The translations under genes and the position numbers were made by a program. A stretch of DNA of 64,000 nt from Owenia fusiformis (taxonomy: Eukaryota > Annelida > Polychaeta > Sabellida > Oweniidae): positions 47,821,885 to 47,885,884 of the forward strand of contig CAIIXF020000001.1 of NCBI GenBank assembly GCA_903813345.2. Reading direction: 5' to 3'. Positions 20,402-32,000 of this stretch are shown here, piece after piece (positions within the stretch are counted from its first letter, which is position 1; each line of letters begins with the position of its first letter). Below the pieces are notes generated by a model. The model was not told the origin of the DNA and did not search any database. It was given only the letters and a program-made list of their open reading frames with translations.

Positions 20402-23400
20402 CTGTAACCATAAGACATAATTATCAAAATAGTGTTATACGACACATATACAGGGTGGGCCAAAAAACGCCACTTTTTTCAAAATGCTATAACTTTTTTA
20501 ATTTTTGATACAAAATCATAATTTGCATACCAAATGAAACTTGAAGTTGTTATCTAGCCATGGATCATGAATTATACACTTTTACTTGAATAAAACATGT
20601 CATCAGCGTCTCAGTTAAACATGTGGTGTGCCATGACAAATAAGCATAATTTGCAAAATGTTCCTGAACTGATACGGCCTGATGACAGCCAATCTAATAG
20701 GTCTGATGCAAACCCCAGTGAGTATAGGGTATGGGAATGTCTCCAGGAGATTGTATTAAGGCACCCAATCTAAAAAATTGCTCAACTAAAGCCGGAAATT
20801 AGGATAGGTTGAAAAAACTTAGCTAACATTTCATTGATACTGCTATATCAGCAAGGCGACTAAAACTAGAATCGATCATCAAATAGGGTGGCAGGCCAAT
20901 TGAACTCCTCTTTTAGATCAAATATAATCCACGCTGAAGGACTTGTTACATGATATTATTGCTAAGAACCCCTGGCCCTATATAACTGCAAAGTTTGGGG
21001 CATGTAGGTTGGAAAATAAAAAAGTTGTAGTGTCTTGAAAAAAGTGGCGTTTTTTGGCCAACCCTGTACATACAGGGTGTCTCAAAAAAATGTACCCAAA
21101 AGTATATCAAGAGCACAGATCAACCAATCAATATTTTCAGACATTTTTTGCATGGTCATGTAGCCAAAATATGAAAGTTTTCTCCCCAATACACCATTTT
21201 TATTTCAGTCTTGTCTTTTTGATGCTTTAACCCTTTACCTTTTACACCACAAAATCGATGTAACCTCATATTTCGATCTGTATCTTTACTGCTACATTGT
21301 TCATTACATTTGATAATAATTCCGGTGAAATGTTTTGGATTTCTCTTTGGATGTTGCCTTTAAGTTATTCTAGGTCTTTTTGCTTGGAATGAGCATTAAA
21401 ACACTCCTTAAAATAGCCACAGAGAAAGATGTTTGAGGATGACGATGGCAGAAGAAACATAGATAATCAGGTCAATTATCGGCAAATGATTCAGGAGTTA
21501 CCTTCCAGAGATAGGCAGGCTAGCCTGGAGACCAAATGATTTTTAAATGAAAACACAGTGGTCTCATATTGATACACATAACAAAAGCTACACTAGAATC
21601 CCAATCAATGCAGTTTCTTGAACCTCTGACCTCTCTGTATAAGGGGGCTATAAGACATTGTGAGGGCCTCACTATTCACCATATTTGACGGCCCATACTT
21701 TTTTCTCTGAGGCTATTTGAAGGACCATTTTCATGCTAAACCCAAGCTAAGAGACCTAGAACAACATAAGACCAGCATCCAAACAGAAATCAAAACATTC
21801 CACCAGAAATATCAAATGTGATGAACAATGTAGTAGTAAGGATGCAGACTGTCATCGAAATATGACTTTACATTTAATATGTGTTGTAAAAGGTAATGGG
21901 TTAAAGTATCAAAAAGGCAAAACTGAATTAAAAACTGTGTATAGGGGAAAAAACTTTCATCTTTTATCTACAAGACCATGCAAAAAATGTCTGAAAATAT
22001 TGATTGGTTTGTCTATGGTGTTGATATACTTTTGGGTACATTTTTTTGAGACACCCTATATATTTATTGGAGATTTACGCATTCTAATAACTACTACAAT
22101 ACTATACCCCCGAGATGATATCACAACTAATAAATACTTGAATGGGTTTTTGCATAATAAATCGTTTTATTAAATTCATTACAATTATAGTATCAAAATG
22201 TTTGATTTTGTGATTCAGTCATTTGCATTAAATTAAATGCTTGCCATATTTTCTATTAGGGTCATGATGACAACATCATTGCTTAATTGTATGGGTGGGA
22301 TGAAATAAAAAGACTTGTTCATGATGTGAGAAGAGGATAGAACTTGTAGAACTGAGTGTTTGAAAAATGAATTTATACATGAAATCCCCTAAAAATGCAT
22401 TTAATGAACCCCGGGTAATGAACATTCGACCACCAAGAAAAGTTGCACGGGTCGTGCATAAACCTTTTTCATCCGTCCAATGTTTCGATCAAGGCTACAG
22501 TTTCAAATTAGTAATCTTAGACAAATGAAAATGATGAATACAATTCAAACTTACCAAGGTATCCATTGGAGTGGAAGTTCTTGTAGAAGTAGACTTCTGA
22601 TCCCTTCTTAGACTCCTCCACCCAGTAGCTTGTATCCTTAGGCGTGTCTGTTGTTACAAGATTGCTCCTGTTGCCACTGGCTGGATGGAACTTCACTTCA
22701 CCTGTGATGTAAAGTAGAAACATTGTTTTAGTTCAATTGTGTACGTCTCCATCAAGAATTAGGCAATCTAGATATCCTCAAAAATTCTAGAGGCAGCAAA
22801 GCAAATTTTTGTTCGCAGCATTCATTAGGCATATATTTTCAAACCAGTCCAAAGATCTTATTTAATTGTTTGGATTTTTAATTTTAAACTCTTCTGAATC
22901 TCAAATGCTCGATAATTTTCAGATTATTTTGATCGGATATTTCAAGTTTTTTCCGGATATTACCTTGGTATACAATAGAAACATTGGCATTGCATATTGC
23001 TACTCTCAAATACCAAGTATTTTCCCTTATATCATATATTGAATATATAACATCATGCATATCAAATTATCTAATATTTAATTTACATTTTTTAATTTTT
23101 TCAGTTTGTACCTGATTCTGCAAGGTATTTTCCCGACAGCTTATGTCTAAACGCTCTGCCAGGCTTTTTCTCTACCGTTACTTTGGGAGCTGCCTTGATA
23201 GCTGGTTCTTGAGGAGGAGGGATCATTTTGATGTTGTCCCCCACTTGGTGCATTATCTCTTTGATAAGAGAATCAATTCGTTTGGCCATATTAGTTTCTT
23301 CTCTGAAACAAGATTATATATTCACATATTTGTAAAAATGGCTTATACATGTATTGTCACATTACCTAGCCATAGCAATAAAAAGATATATTATAAAAGA

Positions 23401-25441
23401 GTGAAGCTCTAATTTGCAACAAAACTTCCATTTTGCAAGATCTAAGCCCTTTGCACAAGAGAAGCATGGTACATTACAATATAAATGGTTCGGGCCCGGA
23501 GCCAGGATTTTTCAATTGGGGTTCGACTTTTAGTGTTTAGTGTGCGTGTGCGCGACGCCCACCTCCCGTTTCACTATGCTTTGATTTTGCCTCTAAAGGT
23601 ATATGAAGTTGCCTAAAAAAGCTTAGACTCTAGTTAAACAAATATTGTATTTTTATAGGGTTAGTTATCTTTTCAAACCATAAAACTAACCCTATAAAAA
23701 TATGACTAACGGAGGCCAAATAATAATTTATGATATCACCGTACCTGAAATCTATCCAAAGAAGACCGGCAGTGATGATACCTAGCCACTGAGTGGCCTT
23801 GAAGCCCCGTTGAGTCATGCATGGGATGATAGTCTTGTCAAGAGAATCTGTGTAGTTAAGTTCCTTCTTGCAATTCTTGGATTCCTGAAAGTCAAATATA
23901 AGTTACAAACTTTAAGGTCTAAAGTCTTTTTGTAGTGCCTATGTTCAGTAGAAATTGATACCTTACGTAAGGAAATTATTTTGGTTGACCTCGACCTACT
24001 GTGGAGTGATCATTACGAATGGTCATATCATTGTTCTCCATAGCATTGATACAAAATTTATAAAAGCAACAATAATTTCGAACATGCCGCATGGCAAACT
24101 CTTACTTGCTATCTATTAATTGTGTTCTTAATTATGTTATGTTTTAATAATGTTGATACGTGTTATTAATACTTCGAGCGGTACGTACATGTAGACACTT
24201 ACCTGATATTTTGGAGACATGAAGCAGATTACAGCTATTGCATTGTCAACACCATGAGCCATGCTGAAAATATAAATAAAACATTTACACAGACCCTATG
24301 TTTAATTTCGCAATTTTGTCTTCTTTTTCAGAAAAGGAATAAAAGTGGCCATTATCATGTTTTTCTTATTCTTAATATCAATCACATTTTCTGCTCGGAC
24401 ATATACGGAGACCAGTGCTCATTTGGTTGTTTTGTATGATTTTGTCGTTGTAGTCTCTTGGATACTAAAATTGTGTTTCATATGTACATGTACTAGTATG
24501 TAAAATGTAGTTAATTGTTGGATTTACACTAGAGCCTTAGGACGTCTTGGCTAAAACGTTTTAGCGTTAAAACGTTTTACAAATGTAATGTAAATCCAGA
24601 TTTACTCAAGAGCTATCGGCTAAGAGCGCTTAGCTAAAACGTTTTAGGACCCTAATCATAGCCAAGACGTCTTAACGTTAAAACGTTTTACAAGCGAGTG
24701 TAAATCCATCGGTTTTAGCTAAAAGCTCTTAACCCGTTTTTTGCAATGCGCCGAACGAAACATTTGAAACTTTCCATTTACATATGTCGCATGGTCCTTT
24801 CTTTTGTCTTTTCCCTTGTTCCTATTATCATCCCAAAATTATTGTGAAGAACTTATTTGCCTGGCGATCTGTCATTATCCTAATTTGTACATAAAATCTT
24901 CCTGCTCTCTTTCCTGCTTTTAACAATGCTGGCTTTAGGACATTTTTTGTGAAACCGATGCATTCTTTAGCACAATGTATATAGAAGCGGGAAAGGAATA
25001 CATATATCGACTGAACCGTCCTTCAACCAGTACTGAACTGCTTTTTTCATTTTACATGTATACCTACATATCTCTAAGACGTTTTAGAAAAACAGGTGTA
25101 AACTCAATCATATTTCGTAAGACTTTTTGAAAATGGTGGTGTAAACTCAACATAATTTTTCTAAAACGTTTAATAGCCAAGACGTCTTGGAATGTCGCGT
25201 GTAGTGTAAATAGGGCTAATATACATTACATGTACATACACAACATATAAATAACTTGGTACAATAGGGCATTTTTATGGCCTCATATGTATAGAACATC
25301 ATACCTATCATTTATGTTTCCGCTCATACCACCTTCCTTTATGTCCATCCAAGCAGGGATTCCATTGGCCATTAGTCCATTAAATACCTGCTCTACCATC
25401 TTCTGCTTGTCCCACTGGTAGGACAACATCACGTGCGTCAT
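20193..25441 (-). CDS. TIR domain-beta-trefoil fusion protein, six exons
   Basis: Exons 25441-25305, 24263-24203, 23884-23745, 23302-23112, 22701-22555 and 20401-20193 join in phase (2,0,2,1,1) into 294 residues. Residues 1-113 form a TIR domain: THVMLSYQWDKQ strand A, GIPAWMDIKEGGM, a DNAIAVICFMSPKYQ strand, and NCKKEL with E74 at the place of the NADase catalytic Glu (the WCxxEL position), ending GLLWIDFR. A short helix (AKRIDSLIKEIMHQVG) and a Pro-rich linker follow. Residues from about 162 form a beta-trefoil, judged by GKYLAESG, YFYKNFHSNGYLGYDPNG and KKYLAIRNGKF, reminiscent of fascin-type trefoils. TIR proteins act in innate immunity or cleave NAD. No signal peptide or membrane segment. 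The start is the Met after a strong acceptor (TATTTTAG at 25455), so a 5' UTR exon probably lies upstream; a further coding exon cannot be excluded. Confidence 0.85.
20451..21066. mobile_element. 616-bp mariner-type MITE
   Basis: Ends CAGGGTGGGCCAAAAAACGC and GCGTTTTTTGGCCAACCCTG are inverted, flanked by TA on both sides. No transposase frame survives. It lies in intron 5 of the TIR-trefoil gene, about 50 bp from the last exon. Confidence 0.85.
21073..22057. mobile_element. Decayed mariner-like element
   Basis: Ends CAGGGTGTCTCAAAAAAATG and CATTTTTTTGAGACACCCT are inverted and next to TA. Around 21670-21870 a broken plus-strand frame reads SPYLTAH, then NNIRP and later MQTVIE-like words, matching the C-terminal region of mariner transposases with many stops. 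It directly abuts the 20451-21066 element (6 bp apart). Confidence 0.7.
22555..22701 (-). CDS. TIR-trefoil gene exon 5
   Basis: Acceptor ACATCACAG, donor CTTG|GTAAGT, phase 1 to 1. Encodes GEVKFHPASGNRS through FYKNFHSNGYL of the trefoil. Confidence 0.87.
23112..23302 (-). CDS. TIR-trefoil gene exon 4
   Basis: Acceptor TGTTTCAG, donor TCAG|GTACAA, phase 2 to 1. Encodes the helical linker, a PPPQEP segment and the first trefoil strands (GKYLAES). Confidence 0.85.
23640..23706. repeat. Short hairpin
   Basis: TTTTTATAGGGTTAGTT and AACTAACCCTATAAAAAT face each other with a short loop, 40 bp from the donor of TIR-trefoil exon 3. It could form a stem in the intron RNA. Confidence 0.5.
23745..23884 (-). 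CDS. TIR-trefoil gene exon 3
   Basis: Acceptor ACTTTCAG, donor TTCAG|GTACGG, phase 0 to 2. Encodes ESKNCKKELNY with the catalytic-type Glu, then QWLGIITAGLLWIDFR. Confidence 0.88.
24203..24263 (-). CDS. TIR-trefoil gene exon 2
   Basis: Acceptor ATTTTCAG, donor CAG|GTAAGT, phase 2 to 0. Encodes MAHGVDNAIAVICFMSPKYQ. Confidence 0.87.
24523..25213. mobile_element. Palindromic element rich in AAAACGTTTT words
   Basis: Ends ATTTACACTAGAGCC...GACGTCTTGGCTA and TAGCCAAGACGTCTTGG...GTAGTGTAAAT are inverted. Internal copies of CTAAAACGTTTTA and CCAAGACGTCTTA are repeated. It fills most of intron 1 of the TIR-trefoil gene. Confidence 0.65.
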
Positions 25442-25454
25442 TTTCACCAGGGAA
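25305..25454 (-). CDS. TIR-trefoil gene exon 1 (first coding)
   Basis: Acceptor CTATTTTAG at 25455 and donor GATAG|GTATGA. Coding probably begins at ATG 25441; bases 25454-25442 would be UTR, or coding if another exon lies upstream. Confidence 0.8.
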
Positions 25455-28400
25455 CTAAAATAGGTTAAATATTTGACATGTGTAAAGTAAAGACTATGGT
25501 ACATAGACTAGTTTTGAATTTTAGAAAAACATAAATCACAAAGAAATGCGTGACCTTCGCGACCATGACCATGGCCATCAAATTATATATATTAATTGTG
25601 TTATACTTACTTAGTAGGCTACTGTATTGCACATAACATGTAATGTCACATAATTATATAATTACATAATTGATTATTCAGACGTTTAAATTAACATTCA
25701 TTGAAATTTCAACAAATACTAACTGCACTCGCTCTCCCCAAATTGTCTGGTGTTTTATCCAGGACTGTATGCGTAAGCCTCTATTTGCTCTGAATATCGA
25801 ACGTCAAAGATATCGTATATTTCAAAATTTGGAAATGTAATATATAATATATACGTAAATATTTTACCTTGGAACGTATCACATTATACGTGAGCAACAG
25901 AGATGTTTTCCTCGAAACCCTTTGGCTCTTCGTAAAAAGAATGCTGGACTGTCTCCGATGGTATGAGAATGTCCTGTTTTGTATGGTCACTATTGTATGT
26001 GCCTTTTCCACAATATAGTAACTCTATGATGCTTAATAGAATACTACATGCGAGGCATAAATATATAAGGTTCCACCAATAATCAATATAAGCCTACATA
26101 GTACAGGTACACACAGTGTTAAACCTATAACAAAGGGTTGCAGTTATTCAGAGTTCTTATATTATTATATAGACTTAGACTAGTGTAGTCTAAATAAATA
26201 CGGTAGTACCAAATCAATACAGCTAAAAGGTTAGTTAAATTACATTCGGAAAGGAATAAATATTTTTAAACAAAATGAAAAAACAGCCATAGTGTTTCCT
26301 GTTGACCATTGCGAATTATTTATTATTTGTGTTTATGGATTACGGCGACGGCTTTCTTAATAGATGTTGACTCTTTGAATTGCCTGTGGACATCGAGACT
26401 GGATTTCGTTTAGATCTATCCCACATCATTTGAGACTGAATACTCTTTTATGAGTACTGGTATCTACACCTATTTTTGATGTTATGAATTGGCTTTCAAT
26501 TTGTTCTTCAACATAATGTAAAATAATGTCTTCGGTATGAATGAAATGTCCCTTGGTATTCTATTCCTGGGTTGTGATATTGGTTCTCGATTGGAGGGGA
26601 GGGGTATATTACACAGTATTTATCTTTTACACGTTGGATCATGGTTTTGGGATATATACCGGTCTCTTTTCAGTTGACATGTCTATATACAGTTTGCTTT
26701 TCTTGCTAGATTTTTTCACAGTTTTTGGTCCTTTGGCATTTGTGCTTAGATATTGAAATGCATATATTTGTTGATTACAGTCCTGTACTGCTCTGTTTTT
26801 GTTGACTTGTTTTCATTGACTAAGCTGTAGCAACAGTGACTGCAAGTGTTCGGGTGACATCTTTCAATTCAATAGAAAAACAAAAAATATGGGATTGTTT
26901 TTCTCTTGCTACTTTTTGGATTACCTTTCTGTCAGGTGTTCTTACACACTTTTTAATTCACTTTTGCATGAAACAACAATTCGAGTATAAGAAATAAAAG
27001 AATATTAAACTAACACAGATTTATAATGGAAGTCCATGTGTATTATAAAAACAATACTCAATAACATACACGTTTGTATTTAAATCATTACATCTCATCA
27101 ACAATTAAACAATAAAAACACATCAATTTCGCCTTCAGCTTTTCAAAATTCTCATCTTTAACAAAACACGAATTTTATATACATGTGTACAGTAGGAAAT
27201 TATCATAAGCGATATACATGATCCTGGAATGAACATTCTTTCCTATCAGTTATTTTATTTTCCAAAAGAAGTATTCAAGTTCAGAAATACTTTGAGTATG
27301 ATATTTTTGTTTATTAAATTATGTTTTGAACACATTTTCAGTAATTCCAGTGTACATAGTTTCAATCTAATATGTTTGAAAACGATCCCGTGTTGTTCGG
27401 AGAAAAACCAAAATATCAATCTACTTTTACTTTTTTAGAATTACAATACAATAAGCATTTTCTATGGTATTTCATCAATGCCAGCATTGATGAGTTATCA
27501 AAAAAGGAAAAATATACTCTAGCATATCTATCAATGTATAGCCAGGAGACAAAGTACTTTATGTGAAAAGTCTGAATTTCGGATACAAAGTTAGGTTTTG
27601 ACAGAATAACGTTTATTTCAATAAAGATAAGGCCCTGGAGTCATTATGAATGACTGAAATATCCATGCAATAAAAGCAATCACATGTCTTTATACCTCCT
27701 ATATAATAATATGTTTATCCCATATATAAAATACAAAATTATATTTTACCAAGTGTGGAATAACATGCTTATTTTAGACTTCTCAGTTCAGATTATTGGT
27801 ACCAGTAGTGCTACTGGTTCAACTTTACAATTGGTGCTAAATGTACATTTATAGAAACGTATAGACCACACATTGAGTATGAAGAGAAAAGTGAGGTATG
27901 TATCACAAGTTATTGACATTATACACATGATATTGAAACAATAGTTCTGTTCAAAACTGTAAAATATGAACTTTATAAACACGAATGCATAGCTTTTGTT
28001 AATGTTTCAATGAAATCTGAACTCAGTTTGACTTCATCCAACTTGCTTGAACTGATGAAATAATAGGATTTGAGACAGTATTTTGGAACTATTTGCAAAT
28101 AAGGAATACAATTTTACATTGTATCATTCAAGTTCATGTATATTATATTCTGTATACATTTTGAACATGGCATACGATAGGTACATGCATATCTTGCATT
28201 TAGATATGTGACTGAGGTTACATATGATAGCCAGTATATACACAATATTTATGAACCAAAATTCAAAACTCCATGCTCTAAGGTCTATCATCTGAGTTCC
28301 GAGGGCTGACTGAAAAGTCGATTTTTACTACTGTATTCAATTTCAACCATCTACTTTCATAGTTCCTTTGGTATTTGCATTCTAAAACATTGACAAATTG

Positions 28401-29020
28401 GCCCGGAAAATTGGGATAACAGAATCATTATATTCTTCATTCACATATGTTATGTCTAATGACTAAACATTATGAATGAAGTTCATTTAATGAAATAATG
28501 CGAACACAAACAATTTAATGATGACTTGATGTAGACACGTGTTAGCAACAAGATTTGATGATGACAAAATTAAGCCTGCAACGTTTGCACCATATTTACT
28601 ACTATTTACACCTCTTATATGTTCACCATATCTCAGTCCATAATATACATCTTACATTTGACACCAGATGCCACTAAAGTCCAGCTGCAAATCCTTTGCT
28701 GAATTTTCATGTTGTTGGCATCATACATTGCACACCAAGGCAAAAAGTGAACATCCTCTGTGCACTTTTGGCCTGTCTTTATTATTATCTACTCAGTGCA
28801 TAGTACATCACAATGCACATATAGTTTGATGCCAAAGGCAGTGCAAAGTAGTGATGTTACACCAAAACAATGCACATTTTGTCGCCTGTGGCAGTTCATA
28901 TATATCAGTACATCAAAATGTACCACTGGTTGCCTTTCTATTCAAGGCAGTGCATAGATTACACATTGTCTCCCTGTTTTGAGGTATAAGCTCATGGATA
29001 TATGATGTCATAACCTTCGG
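25455..29020. other. Intergenic region between the two minus-strand genes
   Basis: It holds the presumed promoter and 5' UTR of the TIR-trefoil gene (near 25.5-26 kb) and the 3' UTR of the EF-hand gene (below 29.02 kb). A stretch at about 28720-28960 repeats AGTGCAnnGTACATCA-like words. No further exon is supported. Confidence 0.5.
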
Positions 29021-29052
29021 TTATTGCTTCGATGACATCATCTTCTTAAATT
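29021..29052 (-). CDS. EF-hand gene exon 16 (last)
   Basis: A 32-bp coding end: acceptor CCCTTTCAG, phase 1, encoding [10 protein letters not shown] and TAA at 29023-29021. It matches the FVxMM end of calmodulin and completes loop 16. Confidence 0.82.
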
Positions 29053-32000
29053 CTGAAAGGGAATATTATGATTGTTAATTTATAGGAAAGAACATGTAAT
29101 CATCTGAACCATATAATCATTCACTCATAATAGTTCTAATGTTGCCCTTAGTTTTTTAGGAATGTTGGAAAACAGATGCCTTTAAACATATCAAGTTGGG
29201 TTACTAGCTATAGCGTTTCTTTGACAATTAACATCACAGAATTAAGATTGATCATGAGCAAACCTTCATAATTTATTTTTCCATCGCCATCAAGATCAGC
29301 TTCTTGAATCATAGAATCAACATCTGCATCTGAAAGATCTTCACCTGGAAAATAAGCAACAAGTCCAGGAATTGGTGTCCAAAATATCATTTCACAAATA
29401 ATTCCATGAGAATATATTTTGTAAATTGTGTTTTTATTACAGTATTATTATGTCACCTTGACAACCATTCAACGAATGGCACTGGTTGAGTTATTGGTTA
29501 TAAAATGCAGTGCAGTTATATGAAATACTGTGTTTGGATTGGCTGGAATCGCACATTCACTGCCTAGCTATGTGTTAAATGGTGTTGAGACTCTAAGCCG
29601 ATTCAGCTGAAGTACATGAAACTTTGTGCATGATGTTACGGTAGTTTCATCTTACTTTCCGTTTTACTTCATTTTACATGTACTTGAATGCATACTTATT
29701 GGTGTCCAAATTAGAATTTTATCCACTAAGTGGTCGTATTGCCATGATGAGCCCGGTCTTATAATTTAAGGCCAGGGTGCATGTTCGGAATTTTTCTGCA
29801 TTCCTCAATTGAGCCACATGTTATTTTTCAAACAGAAATCACTCCTTCCTCACATTATCTACGTCTTTAAGTTTTGCACAGAGTACACTTATGTGCCTAA
29901 AAAAGACTAGTGAGAAGATTTGTCTTTTAAAATGTATAAAAAATGAGAAAATTCAGTGAAAAGATTTTCTGAAAATTTTCTGATTTTTTTCACTGAACTT
30001 TCTTGTTTTTTATACATTTTATCAAAACATTCTTCTTTACATTCTTTTCTAGGTACATCAGTGCACTCGTTACGCAAAAGTGAGAGATGTAGACATTGTG
30101 GGGAAGGAGTGAATCAAATTTGAAAAATAACATGTGACCCTATTGAGGGTTGCAGTAAAATTCCGAACATGCACCCTGACCTTAAACACAGAACTCAAAA
30201 AGTTTACAAGTAACTCCAACTCAGCCTGCCTACATTTACTTCCACCTTTAGTATCTTACTTTCACTTACCTAAATTTTTCATGGCATGTTTTAGTTCAGC
30301 TGCTGTGATAAAACCATCTCCATCTAAATCAAATACTTTGAAAGAGTCTCTCATCTCCCTCTCATTTTTAATATCAGTGTCGTCTTCCTGCCCTAGAGCA
30401 AGAGACATCCGCCTTCTAGTCATCATCGCCATGAAGTCGTGAAATGAAACTTTTCCTACCCCTGAAACACACGAATGAAAGGTTTGGTTAGAATGATTGT
30501 GAACATATATTCGCATAAACAACTAACGCTAGTATTACCAAAGCTCGTATGGCGCGTTTGATATGATGTGGTTAACTCTCGAACTTATTGAAGTATACTT
30601 ATACCTGCTGGTGTCAACAATGACAAATCGAACAGTAAAAACTCTGCACGCAGAGTTATTAGCAGTGTTTTATTTCCTTCAAATTCAGTATTTAATATAA
30701 GAACTAACCAAACGACGAATAGTAGAATGTAAGACAATATATTCTACACTGTTAAATTCTACAGTCTACAGTAAACTGTAAAACTCTAAATTATATGGTT
30801 CAAGACTCTGTGGTCTATATGTTATTTTCTCTGGTGACGTATTTCCCTAGTTTCTTTTGGAAAGCATCCTTGTTGCATCTCGTGTTAGATGATCTAGAAG
30901 TGAATTCTTCGTACGATAAGTGAATACATGTGGAATTTTAATTTGATGCAATCCTCATTGGAGTCAAATGTTATTTACAGGAACGCACATCTCATTCTAT
31001 ATACGGTCTATACCTTCAAATTTTGCAATAAAACCGCACTAAATATGCCTAATAAGAGTGAAGGGACGAATGTTTTTATAAAATATCAAATATGAGATAA
31101 GTCAGTGAAACATTTTTTAGAATAAGTAATCATTAATCATCATTTACCAAAAGAAGCTAAGATGATGCAAGGTAAGTTTCTTAAATAATGGTTGTACCAA
31201 AGGTGCATGGATTTTCAGTAGCCTGTTCGCCGTTTTTCAAAGATTGTACTTTTTACCAAATAAAACACTCAATGTACACTGTTATTTGTTTACGTCCTGT
31301 CTGATAAGATGCCTACAGAATTCTGCAGCGCATATACCATCAACAGCTAGCTGAGCCTTGAAAACATGATCCTAGATCCAGGCATGGATGTTAGCCCTAT
31401 CAGTGAATAAACAAATGATTTATCTGTCTAACAAACTTGTAAAACATAACTCATCAAACTAAAAGCCTCATGAACGTTTTTAAGCATATTTACCTCAAGA
31501 CAATATTTGTACAATATAAATTTTCTTTACATGTTTGAAGTCGATCAATGACCTTCAACTCTCCACGTGGTTTATGAGTTATAATATCCACCATTAAATT
31601 AATTTGTTCTAAATATATCCCTTTAGTATATCGATTAAATGTCAAACTACATCTGTTGAACAAAGGTCAATGGAATAGCACATATGTATGAAAAAATAAT
31701 TGCCACGTTTGTTATTAATATATATCAAAAGTTAGTATTTCATCTATTTATGTCTAAGGTCTACATTCCCTATTCACATATGTTTGTAGGTTAACTCTTA
31801 CAGCCAAAAAAACACTAATCATTATAGGCTATATGCGTTTTATTTTTTATATGTGTTTTGCACGTTCGTGTTGCAGTTTTCTCCATGTTGTTTTAAATAT
31901 ATTAATCTAAATTACTGCTAAATATGTTTTAGTAAAGAATCTCATACTTACCAAATTGTTTTGTGCATGTGGTTCCAAGCTCAGTCTAACACACTTACAA

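Noticed and set aside
26541-26756. Hydrophobic 71-residue frame that could suggest a membrane peptide
   Set aside because: It is T-rich intergenic sequence; hydrophobicity follows from base composition.
29208-29390. Reading EF-hand exon 15 through to a stop as the gene end
   Set aside because: An in-phase last exon at 29052-29021 restores the calmodulin-type FxxMM end, and the donor after GAAG matches the junction used in other modules.
30134-30442. 102-residue plus-strand frame
   Set aside because: Antisense to EF-hand exon 14.
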